NCBI RefSeq assembly: GCF_036785885.1
Contig: NC_092320.1
Location: forward strand, 11,595,557 to 11,659,556
Source: Coffea arabica
Lineage: Eukaryota > Streptophyta > Magnoliopsida > Gentianales > Rubiaceae
Length of the DNA: 64,000 bases
Direction: 5' to 3'
Both the position numbers and the translations under genes were made by a program. The notes beneath the pieces were generated by a model. It was not told where the DNA came from. It saw nothing but the letters and a program-made list of their open reading frames with translations, and did no database searches. Positions within the stretch are counted from its first letter, which is position 1. Every line of letters starts with the position of its first letter. Positions 1-12,463 of this stretch are shown piece after piece.

Positions 1-2269
1 CATCAACATTTCCATTCTTACCAAGACAATTTATTAACGAGTTGTAGGATATGATATCAGGTTGGCAATTGCTATCCTCAAGCTCTTCAAAGATTTTGAC
101 AGCTTCTTCAACTTGCCCAGCTCTGCCAAAGCTAGAGATCAGAATGTTGTAAGTGAATATATCCGGTGAAGGACCATCTTTTTTCATTTTTTCAAACAGA
201 TCACTGATATGGGCAATCTGCTTTAATTTCCCTAGAGCAGATAGGACCATGTTATACATGAAGGTGTCTGTACTTATACCCTTTTCATGCATCCTGCTCA
301 GCAAGTCAATTGCCTCTGTCATCTTCCCAGCACGGCACAAGTTCTCTAACATGGACAAATAAGCATCCTTGTCTCCCCTATCATGGAAGCTCCACATGTT
401 GCAAAACATTCTGTGGGCTTCACTTGCATGGCCTAGTTTGTTCAATGTTCTCACAAGATATGCGTAAATTGACTTGTTCATGTACTTGCGTGATATTTCC
501 ACCACCTCATCAAGTCTACCCAGCTGACCTGCTGCAGCTAAAGCATTTAAAATGACAGTGTATGTGAATTCATTGGGCCGGCAATTGTTTTCTACCATCT
601 TCGAGAATAGAAAGAGAGTCTTGTCAATCATCTGGCTCTTAGACAGTGCTTGCATCATAGTATTGTAAGCAATTAAATTTGGTGAACAACCCCGTGATAG
701 CATTTCCTGAAATAAGCCCAGTGATTCATTTGATTTTCCCAAATTTCCAGTCATTCTTATCAAAATTGTGTATGTATACTCGTCAGGCTCACAGTGCTTT
801 TGTTTCATGTCCTTGAAAACGTCATAAGCCTGGTCAACCTGCCAAGATGTTACATTATCAGAAAAAAGACTTCTGAAGCCCATACCCATCTCAGACAGAA
901 AGAGGGAGAGGGAGATGGGAGTGAGTTTGAAGTGTGCGTGTGTGCTTGATAGTCTCATCACAGAAAATTGTCCAATACAAAAGATTATAGGCAAAGAATT
1001 AGATGTTTTGCAAGTTTCTCCTACTGTTACCTAGTTATGATGGTTGTTATTAACGACTTAACTGCTCAATTTACAACCTGTGACAGAACAAAAATTATCA
1101 TTTCTTTGTGTCATATTTGATGATGCTCCTTTCTAAGAAGAGAGAACTTAATATTCCAGTTCTTACAAAACCTCCTGTCAAGGGTACCGATCTGAAATCC
1201 CTGCACTGTGGTAGTGGTATAAGATTAAGCTATAAATAAGGCCAAGCTTCTTACTCCTCGCACAATGGACTCACGGTTGCATACATTTCAAGAAAACAGT
1301 TAAGCAAAGCTAAAGATGATAGTAGTAAAATTCAACAATGCCACTAAGCAAGATGACAGCACAATCCCACGGCATCTAATTTGAATAAAAAGCAAGCTAA
1401 AAGCTTAAAATTTCAAAGAGTATGAAAATATTAGATCAAATAAAGCGAAAGAGGCTTCAACATCAAACCTTTTCATCTTTTGCAAGAGCATCAAGAAGCA
1501 TGTTATAAGCAAAAATATCCAACTTATATCCACGCCTCGTCATTTCTCTGTAAACTTCCAGCGCCTTTTTCGAATCATTCAATCTCAAATACCCTTGCAT
1601 GAGACATTTATACGTATAGCAATTCAAACTCAATTCCCATTTTTTAACTAACCCCAAACACTTCTCCAATTCATCAATTCCTCCATATTCTTGGCCGTCG
1701 CTGAATATTCCGATCAATATATTAACGGTGGAGATGCTGCCACCCGTTGCGGATTGATCCATTTCGTTTAAAATATTCCGAACGAGGTCGAGGCGGTTGG
1801 GGAGATATGCCTTGGATAGAATCAGGAGAATTCTGTTGTAAGTAAAGGAGTTGTGGCGGAAATCACGTATTTCGGAGGAGCAAAATTGGAAGAATTTTAG
1901 GGCTAAATTCGGTGACTTTAGGGATTTAAGGATTTCGGAGGCTTCGGAAGGAGTAATCATTACGTTTAGTGTTTCGAGGTAGTCCGAGAGATCCATGAAG
2001 AGATCATCGAAGGAGGAGGAGGATGCCGTGGAGGGTGGTGATTGGAGGATGCTGACGACTTTGCAGATGAGATCGCGGCGGGGGAGTGGATAGCCTCTCA
2101 CGTCAGTTTGGAGGATAGGATTGTCGACTTCTACGGCAAATGAACGGCCGTTGTCGGTTTCTACTACTACTCTTCCGCTGTATTTGGTGGCGAACCCTCG
2201 GCGGTGGTGATTGCAGTGGTCCCGGCGGCTGAGAAAGTGGAGGCGGCGGAGGCCGAGCTGGAGCCTCAT
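1..2269 (-). CDS. ABO5: PPR protein, ABO5-like, mitochondrial (3' end outside window)
   Basis: P-class pentatricopeptide-repeat protein. Exon 1 is 2269..1469 and exon 2 is 838..1, continuing past the window edge; together they give 546 residues. The intron has a GT donor after AAG at 1469 and an AG acceptor before 838; splicing joins ALAKDEK to VDQAYDVF. The reading frame extends upstream to a GTG at 2275, but the first ATG is at 2269. The N-terminus is rich in Arg and His without acids (a mitochondrial presequence by inference). It is followed by the block DVRGYPLPRRDLIC and then by tandem 35-residue repeats such as PNEFTYTVILNALAAAGQLG and PDIFTYNILISSFGRAGQVE. The DVRGYPLPRR block and the whole repeat order match my recollection of Arabidopsis At1g51965/ABO5, which is known to be needed for cis-splicing of mitochondrial nad2 intron 3. 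Orthology is inferred; the coding call is firm. Confidence 0.9.
839..1468 (-). other. intron of the PPR gene
   Basis: This 630-bp intron starts GTTTGATG and ends TTGGCAG on the minus strand. It is phase 0. I see no nested gene in it. Confidence 0.8.
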
Positions 2270-2621
2270 TTTCACTGTCAGCCACTTTAGTCAACGCCAC
2301 AGTTATTCCAGTTCAAAAGCCGAGTTTAACTTTTTGCCTTTGGAGGGGAGAAAATGGGAAAGTTACCAAACTAGTCCCTCACCATAGTTCCATAATTTTA
2401 AGGCCAAAATTGAAACGAAATTCATTTTCTTCTTTGTTAGACTAACTCACCATAGTCACACAAATTCAAACTCTACGTTATTTGCCATTTTTATTATTAC
2501 ATTATATTGGGCAATGATTCACAAGTGCATTTTTACTGTGTTTGTGATTTGATCCCTATGCCTTCTTCTTTACCTTTTTGTAAAAAAGTGTACTTGTTGA
2601 AGTTTTATTATTAGAAATAGG

Positions 2622-2801
2622 GGGTTTGTTTGGATTGTAAGTTATTTGGGATTATTTGGAATATTTTTACTGTAGCATTTTTTGTGATGTGATGTATGTG
2701 AGATAAAAAGGTAATTGGGAAGGTAAAAAGGTGTATTGGAAATTGTGATGATGATGTAAGCAAATAAAACTGGATAAATAATGCTCAATCCAAACAAACC
2801 C
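2622..2801. mobile_element. MITE with GGGTTTGTTTGGATTG termini
   Basis: 180 bp bounded by perfect 16-bp terminal inverted repeats, GGGTTTGTTTGGATTG at 2622-2637 and its reverse complement at 2786-2801. It has no coding capacity. I found no clear target-site duplication, so the superfamily is uncertain (hAT-like termini). Its inner block, with TTACTGTAGCATTTTT and GATGTGATGTATGTGAGA, also occurs at 43766-43925, so this is one of a local family. Confidence 0.75.
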
Positions 2802-3671
2802 AGGGTTTCAGTGGCCGAAATTAGGAAAAGAGGATGGCCGTGTGTATGTGTTTTTTTTTTTTTTTTTAAATGAAAGGACATGACTTTTTTCCCATTTTGT
2901 CCTTACAATTATATTTATAGGCACATAAAGAAAGATAGACATGCATTTTTTTGTTGAAAAACTAGACAAAAATGAGCTTTAGGACCAAATGCACAATTTG
3001 CTTATATCTAAAGGATTATTTTGGTTGATTTTGAATGTGAGGAAATAATTTTTTTTTAAAAAAAATGTGAGGGACCAAATTAACAATTTTCTCAAGAGAA
3101 TAAAGATAAACCCTATAAGCTTTTGTTCCGATGAAATTTTGTTAAATTCATTAATTGCATTGAAATTCGATAATTTTTCCCGTAAAATTCGTTGATTACT
3201 TGGTCACGAACTTGCAATTTCAACAACAATATTACGTGTATCAATTTAAAGAAAAAAGGAATTGATTTAAAATTTTAAAATGAAGAATATCCAATTCGGA
3301 AGTAATTCATACCAAAAAAATTGAAATTTGGGAGAGTAATAATCTAATATTTGCACGTTTTACATATGAGAGAAAGTTCGATTGACCCAAAAAGGAAATT
3401 AAACATGGAAAAGAAGAGTCTCTTTCAACCAAAAGAAACTAACACATGAACATTGGGGTTACCACCATTATAACTTATAATAATTAAACTTTTCGGTGAT
3501 GTGATTAAGTTAACCATTACATCATATCCTTCCTTAAACAAGTGACACAATGATGCCTTTCTTTGTTACGGAGTGAAAGATAAAAATATCCCTAAAACTT
3601 TTCGACGAAAATTTCATAAAAGAGGATGAACCTTCGACAGTACACAGCAAATTCTCACTAGACTGAATGTA

Positions 3672-3841
3672 CTTTTTTTTTTTTTTTAAACCACTGAAAA
3701 GGGACTAAATCCCTCTTTGGATTGTAAGTCGGTGGTTCGAATTCCACCCGCACTAAAAAAATTCAAATGAGATGCTAGAGCATCCTTTGATAGCTCAGAA
3801 CGTGTTGTAAAATATGATAGATTAAATTAAAAAAAAAAAAG
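3672..3841 (+). mobile_element. SINE-like retroposon (tRNA-derived)
   Basis: There is a pol III B-box-like motif GGTTCGAATTCC at 3734-3745, preceded by tRNA-arm-like sequence, and the segment ends in an A-rich tail near 3828-3840. The A box is not clear. A T-tract sits at the left edge, so the boundaries are approximate. It is a retroposon relic rather than a functional tRNA. Confidence 0.4.
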
Positions 3842-4049
3842 ACACATACTTTTGTGAGGCTATTCCCAAATCAACAGGAGGGGAATTAATTGATGTCCTT
3901 TCGTTAAAATTGCTTCTTTTTAAGATCGTGAGTAGCTTTAGGAGCTGTTACATGCATCTGTTTTCTATTTTAAAGCTTCAATATGATGGCATAACCAATG
4001 TACGAAATCTTGAACTTCAGGCACAAATGGAGGAAGGAACCAAAGCTTT

Positions 4050-4344
4050 ATGATAATGCTGCTATCAAGTGCCAACTTGGTGCGCTACTTCTTCGACAAA
4101 TCAAACTATGGTGTAAACATCACTCCCAGGCCCAGCAATAATTCCCTACCAAATGGTGAGCGTGTCAAGTGGAACAATTTGGAAAGTCATCTTCAGCTAC
4201 CTCAGCAATCACCAGGCGAAAAAGTTCCATCTCTTGTCCCTAGCTCTTCTTCTGAATACATCAGCCAGGGACCTGGCACGTAGGAACTACAGTTTAAAGC
4301 ATATGGGATTCGAATCAAAAAGTAGCAAGGACCATTTCTTTTAA
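4050..4344 (+). other. coding-like stretch, unidentified
   Basis: Two overlapping open frames in different phases cover 4050-4283 (77 aa; Ser/Pro/Asn-rich) and 4153-4344 (63 aa). An upstream stretch at about 3980-4050 also reads without stops (VRNLELQAQMEEGTKAL). Composition looks more coding-like than the surrounding AT-rich DNA, but no frame is long, I recognise no domain, and the phases disagree. It may be a decayed gene fragment or pseudo-exons. I assign no function. Confidence 0.2.
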
Positions 4345-5459
4345 CTTCCCCCTCCCATTTCTTTTACCTTATCAACGTAGCAAGTCAGATTGCTTGTAAT
4401 TAATTAGGTTCAATCAGATGAGTTGGTAGCAGACACCATGGGATCGTATTGGAGCCAATTAATTGCGGGCTAGCAGCTTAATTATATAGGCCCTGGCCTG
4501 GACTCGGGACATAGCCTTATTATGTCACCTTGTGATAATTATATGATGATATTTAATAATTCGCCTCAATACTCAAAACTGATCATCATCCACAAAAATC
4601 GGTCCCTTAATTTTAACACGTATAACTAGTAGTATTAAATTGGTCCTCCCTCAATTTTAACACGTACGTATAACTAGGATTAAATTGGCCGTAACAGTCT
4701 CATTATTAAGACCTCTAGCTATATCATCCCCATTATCCTTTCCAACCCCCATCCCCCAACGAGAAAATAAATAAATAAATTTGTGACGATGAAGGAAGGG
4801 ATCATCTTCCCAAAAAGCATTGGCTAGGGAAGCCCCGCTAGTGTTTTTCAGGGCTTGACTGATTAAGCAAGCAAGTCAATTTTCTCTTCCTTTTAGTTCC
4901 TCCTTTCTGCCAATGTCGTTTCCCACAACTAGTTAGGTCATCCCCAGATACTATTATTATGTTGCCAGAGAAAGTACAGTATAGTATCCTCATCCTGTTT
5001 GGGTTTAATCAACTTTGGACCAAAGTTTCTTGAGGTAGTCGTTTCACGATGTCTTTTTCCTTTTCTATAATTAAGTTCAACATTTTTGAAAACGAAAGAT
5101 GTGCATGTGAACTTGAGTACAAGTGCACCGGAGAAGATGCAATAGTCTGTAGATAGACGCTACAAATTTCACTTGCTAATTAAGATGGTTCATTCATAAA
5201 CACTTGTAGTATTAGACTAGAAGAAAGCTACGTACAACGGGAATGCAGAAGAAATTCGTTGTCACATCTTTTTGCTACTTCTAATGGCTTATTATAAGTC
5301 AATTATAAGCCTTGGACCTCATGGTTCCTAAGGACTACAGTTTAGTGTAGTAATTGCAATCTTTGATCCACTTAGTGGATGGCCATAGGGGTGATTGCTG
5401 CAACCTTGACTCTGCAAAGGATATGCAAAAACACAGCCAATTTGCTCAAACTTAACTGT

Positions 5460-8104
5460 TTATGAGAACCCAGAAACGAAAGCAACGCCAGTAGAAGGAA
5501 TCCATGAGGTTCCAGCAATAAAATTGCCAACAGTATATTTTTCAGCTTCATCTCTTGCAATTACATGGTAGCCTGGCCATCTAACTCTCCCAGAAGTTCC
5601 AGCTCCAGGCCCCATGTTACCATACTCCGCAAAGTATAGGGTCCTGAGAGAGGAACTGGGAGCCCCTGGCCACTCAATCCAACCTCTGGATGTAATTGCG
5701 CCATCAATTGTAGATTGCATCACCACTGCCCTGGAGTAGACTTTCCATGGCCGTCCCAGATATGAATTGAAGGAATTTTTAACTGGGGAAAAATCTGATC
5801 CCGGAATAATTCCGCAATTTTGCAGGGAGAAGCCTGTATTTTGTCCAGGGTCACTCCTTCCATTAGCCAGGATAACATTATAGGCTACTCTATTGCGTGG
5901 TCGACGCAGTACTAAATTACAGTTCTGAAAAACAGCAGCAGCATTTCCAAATATGAAATCAACCGTGCCGTAAATGTCACATTCCCTGTAGAATTGACGG
6001 AGGGATAGTGCATATAAAGTGTCCTGATAACCTGCAAGAGTACATCTGTATAAAACAGCACGGTCTGAAGCAATTAGTACCGCCACGGCTTGATCCCCAT
6101 TAGGACCTGCTGTGTTCTGGAACCCAATATCCTTAGCAATGAAGCCATCGCCAGTAATTGCTGACAAAAAAGAAGAAAGACATGCGTTAAAAAATAAGAA
6201 TTTAGCAAGTCTTTCGCCAAATTCAATTATTGGTATTATAATTTAGACCGGACCTGGGTGAAAAATTACAGTATTGCTTTTATTTTCTTCTACTGTATTA
6301 TTTTTTCTTGGAAGGACCTCTGTTGGGAGGTGGACAGATGGCCTATTCAAAAGCAAGAAGTGACCAAGCTGGCCAAAAGAAAAACAAAAAGTGACCAAGC
6401 TAATAAATATTGTCGGAACCGGAGCAAAAATTTTTGGGAATAAAAAAATTTCTCCTCTTTATTTTCTGCCCTGAATTAATTTTGTTGGGACTAAATGTTA
6501 CTTAGATCCTTTGAACGTTTTAGAACATATTCTTTTCTTAAATGTTTAAACTCAGCCCGGATTAGGCAAATTATTCATGTCGGTGATGGAAGTAGAAAGT
6601 TCCAAATAGTCATGCAAAGGTTCAGATGCAAAGTAGAGAGGATCTATGACGATTATATTAAGCTATAAAAAGATACTGATCCCTTTTTCTGGAGGAGGAG
6701 AGAGACTGGATATGCCTGCACTTTTAACCGAGCTTATTAAAAAGTTAAAACAAAATCATAATGCAATTGTACAGGAATTTTTTTTATGAAAAAGTGATGA
6801 CAGAAAAAGTGGATCGTGATGTAACTTCATTAATAAAGAATAAATTGTATCTATATGGACTTGACTTTGCCGTCGAATTGTTGTAGGCAAAAGTACATAA
6901 GCGTACAAATAGATATGTGCTGATGCGTACGTTAAATATGGAAAAATTGAAAACCATGAAAGTTATTGGTCTTATTAACCCACTTGCTCATATAGTACTA
7001 AAACACAGAGAGACAGACAAAGACATGATGAGAATTGGGACTTACTAACTGTGGCGGAGTCTTGAAGAGATGAGCCCCCAGCAACACTGCTTGATCCAGT
7101 AATGACGGTGGAATATTTGCCATCGCCAACCAGGGTGATACCATCCTTGTTACAATGAATTTTCTCATTGTAAACTCCAGCTTTTACATATATCACAAAT
7201 CTTCCTCCCCCGGCAGCCCGGATGGCTTCCGAGATGGTTTTGTAGTTGCCAGAGCCATCCTTTGCCACCACAGCATTTGCTTGTATTGTGGTAGCCTGTA
7301 GTAGTTTCCTGTCACGAGCTGAAATCCAGGTGGGAAAGTTTTGTTGCTCAACAAGGCCACGGCCCTTGATAGAAGTATGAGGACCTGTGTTTTTAGAGTT
7401 TTCAGCCGTGATTCGGTTAACAAGAGTTAATGGATTACTTCCCATTTGTGATAGATAGTCCATTTTTTTGGAAATTTCTTGCATGAAGGAATTGGATGTT
7501 GCATGAACATTAGCTATGTCTTTGCAGGTTTCTTGATAGGTCAATGCGGCACTCAGCCATGTTTGGATGTCCTCCTTGTTTTTTGTGGGAGATTGTTTTA
7601 TTGCTACCAAGGCCTGATTGAGCCGTTTGACTGCCATGTTCATGAGCTCACGACAATCTCCTGCATGTGCAACAAAGAATACATAGTTCATGAGGTAAGA
7701 AAAGAAAAAGGGAAAACAACTGCAAATAAGCTCAATGAAAATGTTATTTATCCCTTTTTTTTGTGTGTGTTTTTTAATAACTACGTACCTATGGCCTTTC
7801 GGGTATTTTGAGCTTCTTCAGAAATGAAATGATAGCTCGGAGATTCAAAATTGGAAACAGGAAGGTTGCTTGCGGAGATTGTTTTGTTGATAAGTGCAGA
7901 TACAAAGTCGACGTATTGGTTTTGTGATGGTAACCCCGATAAGCTCTCAGCACACAATCCTGGAAACCTAGTAAACTGACACGGTGAGCTTGCATGCAGC
8001 TCAAAAGGGACCGTGGTAGCCCGTGAAAAGGTACCAGCAACTGAAATTATTGCAGGAAATATTAAGAGCCAAGAAGACATGATGATCAACTTTGGCATTG
8101 CCAT
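5460..8104 (-). CDS. PME-A: pectinesterase/pectinesterase inhibitor
   Basis: Secreted pre-pro pectin methylesterase, 543 aa, acting on methyl-esterified homogalacturonan in the wall. Exons are 8104..7789, 7660..7046 and 6160..5460; splice ends are CATAG|GTACGT, GTTA|GTAAGT and TTTGTCAG|CAATTA. Residues 1-24 look like a signal peptide or anchor. The PMEI pro-domain spans about 35-185, with paired Cys in SSPCQFTRFPGLC, then GDC and ETC. A basic processing motif RKLL lies at 223-226 (known in the family as a subtilase S1P cleavage site). Catalytic residues of the right-handed beta-helix domain are all present: Q334, Q356-D357 in GYQDTLY, D378 in TVDFIFG, and R447/W449 in LGRPW. The usual ITAQGR is ILANGR here. 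The first intron lies just before the inhibitor-domain DC motif, unlike PME-D/E. It is the 3'-most member of the five-gene minus-strand array. Confidence 0.92.
6161..7045 (-). other. intron 2 of PME-A
   Basis: 885-bp phase-1 intron at the position shared by all five PME genes in the window, just before the (V/S)xGxGF block of the catalytic domain. No gene or recognisable repeat was seen inside. Confidence 0.8.
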
Positions 8105-8206
8105 TCTAAAAATTCAATGAACCTTGGAGGAAATTTAGATCTATCTTTAAGATCCAAAGACTCGATTATTTAATGTGTTGTTGGAAAATTGGTGAAGTTT
8201 GATCAA

Positions 8207-8214
8207 TATTTATA
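8207..8214 (-). promoter_or_regulatory. TATA box of PME-A
   Basis: TATAAATA on the minus strand, about 105-110 bp upstream of the PME-A ATG, a plausible distance for a short 5' UTR. Motif match only. Confidence 0.5.
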
Positions 8215-9387
8215 GTGGAAAAGAGAGGGGCTTTTTGGCCATGCACGGTAAAGCTTATTGGCTAATAAGAACGTTTACGTGTTAGTTTGGAGGTCAATTT
8301 CAGGGATCCACGACAAGTGAGTGGCACCAAGATGGATATACCGCAGAAGCCCTTGGCTACGTTTAAAATTCTTTTGGATAAATTACACATAACTCTCCTA
8401 TGATTTCATCTATTGTCACGTAAATATTCACATCACACCCTATGATTTCATATAAAATGAAAATTTGATACTAGAAAATAGCTTCTATAACATTATTGTT
8501 AGTTGAAATACTAGTAGTGTCCCCATTAAATACTGAATCGAACAACAGCTTGACCACATTTCATATAGCCAAAAGGGAGTACTTTTTGAATAAATATAAA
8601 AATTGCAAGAAAATAAAGTGGATATTTATAATCATAAAGGGGTTGAATGGATATTATGATTTTATCAAACGCACATTTAGAGCTCGTGTGATTCAATCAC
8701 CATAACTGATGGTTTATTTTGTCCATTTTTCAATTTACATAAAACTATAGAAGGGTTAAGCGGCGGCTGCAGGGGGCTACATATAATTCACCCAATTCTT
8801 TTTCTGCCCACGTCATATATATGCTACAACTTGAGGAGCTATTGACCACGGCCATTGGCTTGCTAATTCTAGTACTTTTTATTTTTATTTTTTGGAGAAG
8901 AACAGTAGTTTTTCTTTTTTTTTTTTTGCCTTTTTTTATGAGGATATTGTTTATTGTATGGCCATTGTAAGATTTCCAACTCATTCTTTAAAAGGATGAT
9001 CTTTCCTCGTCGAGAATCTACAGCTTAAACTTTGGATCTTGTGCACGTCTTTATATGGAGACTTGAAATTATTGTATGGTGATGATCTCCGGGGAAAAAT
9101 GAAATAACACGAGGGACCAGGATAATAATAAAATGCAGTGTTGATTTTTTTCCCCACTTCATATTTGTAGTCTTCTCTTTGATTGACTTGAAGTCTTTTG
9201 CATTATTTCAAGCAAAACTATAACAAATTTTCACCACCAACATTGTATAATTGATTGCATTAATGGTGTCCTACTCAAATTCCCATTCCCCATTCACTCC
9301 TCTTCACATGAGTGGCTGAGTGATACAATATTGATCGAGTCACAAAAAAGGAAAAGAATTATGGATGGTCGGCAGGCCATATTATTA

Positions 9388-9700
9388 CTCCCTCCGTTCC
9401 TTATTAGATGTCCTAATCCATTGTTTCTTTTTATCTGTCATTTTATGATATCAAGAAAGCATTTATGAACTTTTTTCCAAATTTACCCTTGCTTACCCTT
9501 TCAACTTTCTTGAATTGGAACTCTAAATAATTAAATGCAGTATTTGTAGCATTAACAATAAAAGTAGTTGAAGAGATGAAGAGAGATAAAGGGTAATTTT
9601 GAGAAGTAAAGTTAAACTTTTGTTGACTTTTAGAAAATAACCAACTTTCTTAATCTAAGAGAATTAGTTATTCAGGTCATCTAATAAGGAACGGAGGGAG
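9388..9700. mobile_element. Stowaway-like (Tc1/mariner) MITE
   Basis: 313 bp with terminal inverted repeats starting CTCCCTCCGTTCCTTATTAG; the first 23 positions match perfectly at the two ends. It is flanked by TA at 9386-9387 and 9701-9702, the target-site duplication expected of Tc1/mariner. CTCCCTCCGT termini are the hallmark of plant Stowaway elements. It is noncoding. Confidence 0.9.
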
Positions 9701-12258
9701 TATTATGTGAGGGTTGTGGTCTTCAAAAATCTAGTGCCATTTAAACCTGTAGTGGTTTTCTGCTAATAATTACATTTAATCTTTGAAAGTTAACTAGATT
9801 TATACTAAAACTCCCTCGATTTCATCAGTATATATTTGACTTCTCTTCTATCCTCTTATTGTTGTAGTTGAATCTTTTCGACTCTGACTCTCCCACTTCC
9901 GCCGCCGTTGATTTTCTTTCTGTTACTTCGAAAGTAGCTGCTTCAGCTTCAGCCACTCGAATTTTTGATATTGTGCGAATTAAGTTTTAGTTTCTATACT
10001 TTGTTGATGAAACCAACAAATTAAACTTATGTTAAATATCTAAAAAGCTTGGTTACATTTGGTTGAACAAAAATTGCTTGCTGGGTTCACCACCTTTTGA
10101 AAGCTAATTTAAGGAGGCAACAAAAACAGTATCGATAAACACGAACAAACATCAACTTATCAGTTGGCAAAAGCCTATGGATAAATACAAGAATATTGTA
10201 TGGATATAACTGGAACTGGACTCAACTCATACAAGAATATATGTATGTACTCGATAATGGTACATCAAAAGCCACGTCACAAATAACAATTGACTATTGG
10301 TTTACTACGCACCTCACAGTCGCATGTTACCTGGGGCAAGTTTCGCACTCAGCCAGAATGTCGAGAGTAATTAAATTAGCTCTCAGTTTGTTAACTTTAG
10401 AACATAAGAATTAAGATTGATACTCACTTTTTGAGGTCCAACGCCCTTTTTCTTGATTTGGCTATTGTTGAAAGATCGATTCCAACCAATAAAATTGGAC
10501 GAATTCTATGACAACCAGCTTAGATAGTTCAGGTTTGAACCCACAAGTTAGAGAGTCTGGATTGACTACAACAAAATGATATGTAGTCTATCTTAGTACA
10601 CTTGGTTTTTCTTCTTTGTGATGGGAAAACAAGTGGTGGAAATTGGTTGGTTTGAGGCGGCGGTCGAAGGCTTTTTGTTTCTTTACTTAACAGGAACAAA
10701 TTTGACAGCAAATTAGATGTGAAGGTGATCATGATTTGACTATGGATTGATGCTAAGTAATGTTAAAGTAGGGTGCATAGTTTGGGACCAGTCGCATGTG
10801 GTCGCTGAAAGTATTAAAATACTTGTTCCTAATTAACTACTTTCATTAATCATGATTTGATTTGTGTGGAACGTATCTTTATTATTTCCTTTTCATGATG
10901 AGCTGAATCCCTCACTGTTAGCTAGTTTTCTTGAACATAAATGTTGAAGGCTGTAAAAAATGTAGTGCCCTTTTGGTTCAAGAGAGACTCTAAAGTTTAG
11001 AGGAGAAAGAAAGAAAGATAAGAAGTTGACCATCCAATTAGAAATCTTATGGTCACCGGTCTAAGGTTTCTTCCAAATATTATTTCGCTTGCATCATAAA
11101 CACATCATAAAAATTTATATTTATTGCACTGTTTGCATTTATACATTTTTGTAACTTAATTTCCCTCTAGAAAACTAACATTTAAAAATTAAACTCTAGC
11201 GATTGCCCATAGAACACTGGTTTGACAAGCCTAGTAATTGGATAGCTACAAATCACAATGTCTAATTCTTGAGCGGTCACTTAGGCAACAAACAACATTT
11301 CATTAAATTTGCTTAATGGCAGAAATTACATGAATCATACACACAGAGACAAACAAATTCGAAGAACAAACATTAGATACCATAGATTTGAAAAATCTAT
11401 ACAATATTATATTGTGAAACTCCAAAAATATCAAAAGATAAAACACGTATAGCACCAAGATCATCTGCGTGTGCTCCCAGCCATATTACTTGCTTGCTCT
11501 CACATCTACTAATAAACTGATTGAAACCCAGACATTAAGGTGAGATCCAACGAAATAGATTTATGGAATCTCAAATTTAATAATTAAATCTAAAAAAAAT
11601 TAGACCCAAAATGAACTACAAAAATTCTTACTAAGATTCTTTAAGAGAGGATAAAACTGTCATTCAGAATTCCTAAAAGAGACATGGGAGTAAGGGAGGA
11701 GAGGGACCAAAGGACCAGAGCAGATGAATTGGTCTCCCTCCCTTGGAGGGGGAAGGTATTTAGTTTGCAAGGGAAAGAAATATTAAAGAGAACAAAGAGA
11801 GTTCAGGTAATTATCAGAAGTTGCTGCATGGTAAGTATCATGAATATAGTCGCGTAAAGTAAGACGCTTTCCTGATAACAATTAGTAGCAGTCTTCCCTT
11901 AAATTCCGTACGGGAAAGAATGTATGCAACCTAGATTAATGCTGCTGCAATTTGGAATTGCCCTAGGGAATGTTCCGTCCTTTTTGTCAATCTTTTGAAT
12001 TGTTTCCAACAGTTTAATGTTATCCAGACAATACTATTGGATTAATGCTATTGCAATTTCGAAATCTCTTTTCCGCATTCAAATTTACCATTATGCTCTT
12101 AAAAGTTCATTCAACCTTAGCTCAATAAATAAATAAAATAGAGTTGCACACAATTACAATCTCGTTAAAAAAACAAACACTATATATGTTTAACAGATTT
12201 ACACTCTCATAGGGTATACAGCTACAATATTTCAGGAAAAGAAAACACAAAGAAGATG

Positions 12259-12463
12259 TTTTTTTTTTTTTTTGTCGACACAGGGGTGCCCGGGTCAATC
12301 CTTACGGGACCCAACTAATCCTCTCCGGCCCAGATCCGGCGCCCCAACCCGGCCAGAACACGTTAAGTGCGTGGAGAAATCTAACGAAGCGGAGAGTCGA
12401 ACTTGTGACCTCAAGGTTCACTGGTGAGAGGCGCTGCCGCTGGACCATTCACGCGGGGCAACC
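12259..12463 (-). mobile_element. SINE, tRNA-derived, minus orientation
   Basis: On the minus strand the element has a pol III A-box-like TGGTCCAGCGGCAGCGC, a B-box-like AAGTTCGACTC, a GC-rich body and a terminal A-tract (poly-T at 12259-12273 on the plus strand). Its high GC content stands out from the AT-rich flanks. I did not find a convincing target-site duplication, so the left and right ends are approximate. Confidence 0.75.

Larger units (their letters stand above)
2270..5459. other. intergenic, PPR gene to PME-A
   Basis: AT-rich spacer between the PPR gene's 5' end and the PME-A 3' end. It holds a MITE (2622-2801), a SINE-like insertion (about 3672-3841) and a coding-like but broken stretch near 3960-4344. 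Nothing else is supported. Confidence 0.6.

Noticed and set aside
2267-2275. GTG start six bases upstream for the PPR protein
   Set aside because: Nuclear plant genes start at ATG; the first in-frame ATG at 2269 is used. Likewise the TTG upstream of PME-C was replaced by ATG 23532.
3734-3745. possible tRNA gene (B-box-like motif)
   Set aside because: No cloverleaf could be drawn. The A-rich tail and context fit a tRNA-derived SINE; the same reasoning applies at 12.3-12.5 and 13.8-14.0 kb.
7479-7811. 110-codon plus-strand open frame
   Set aside because: Antisense to PME-A exon 2 and intron 1; composition follows the coding strand.
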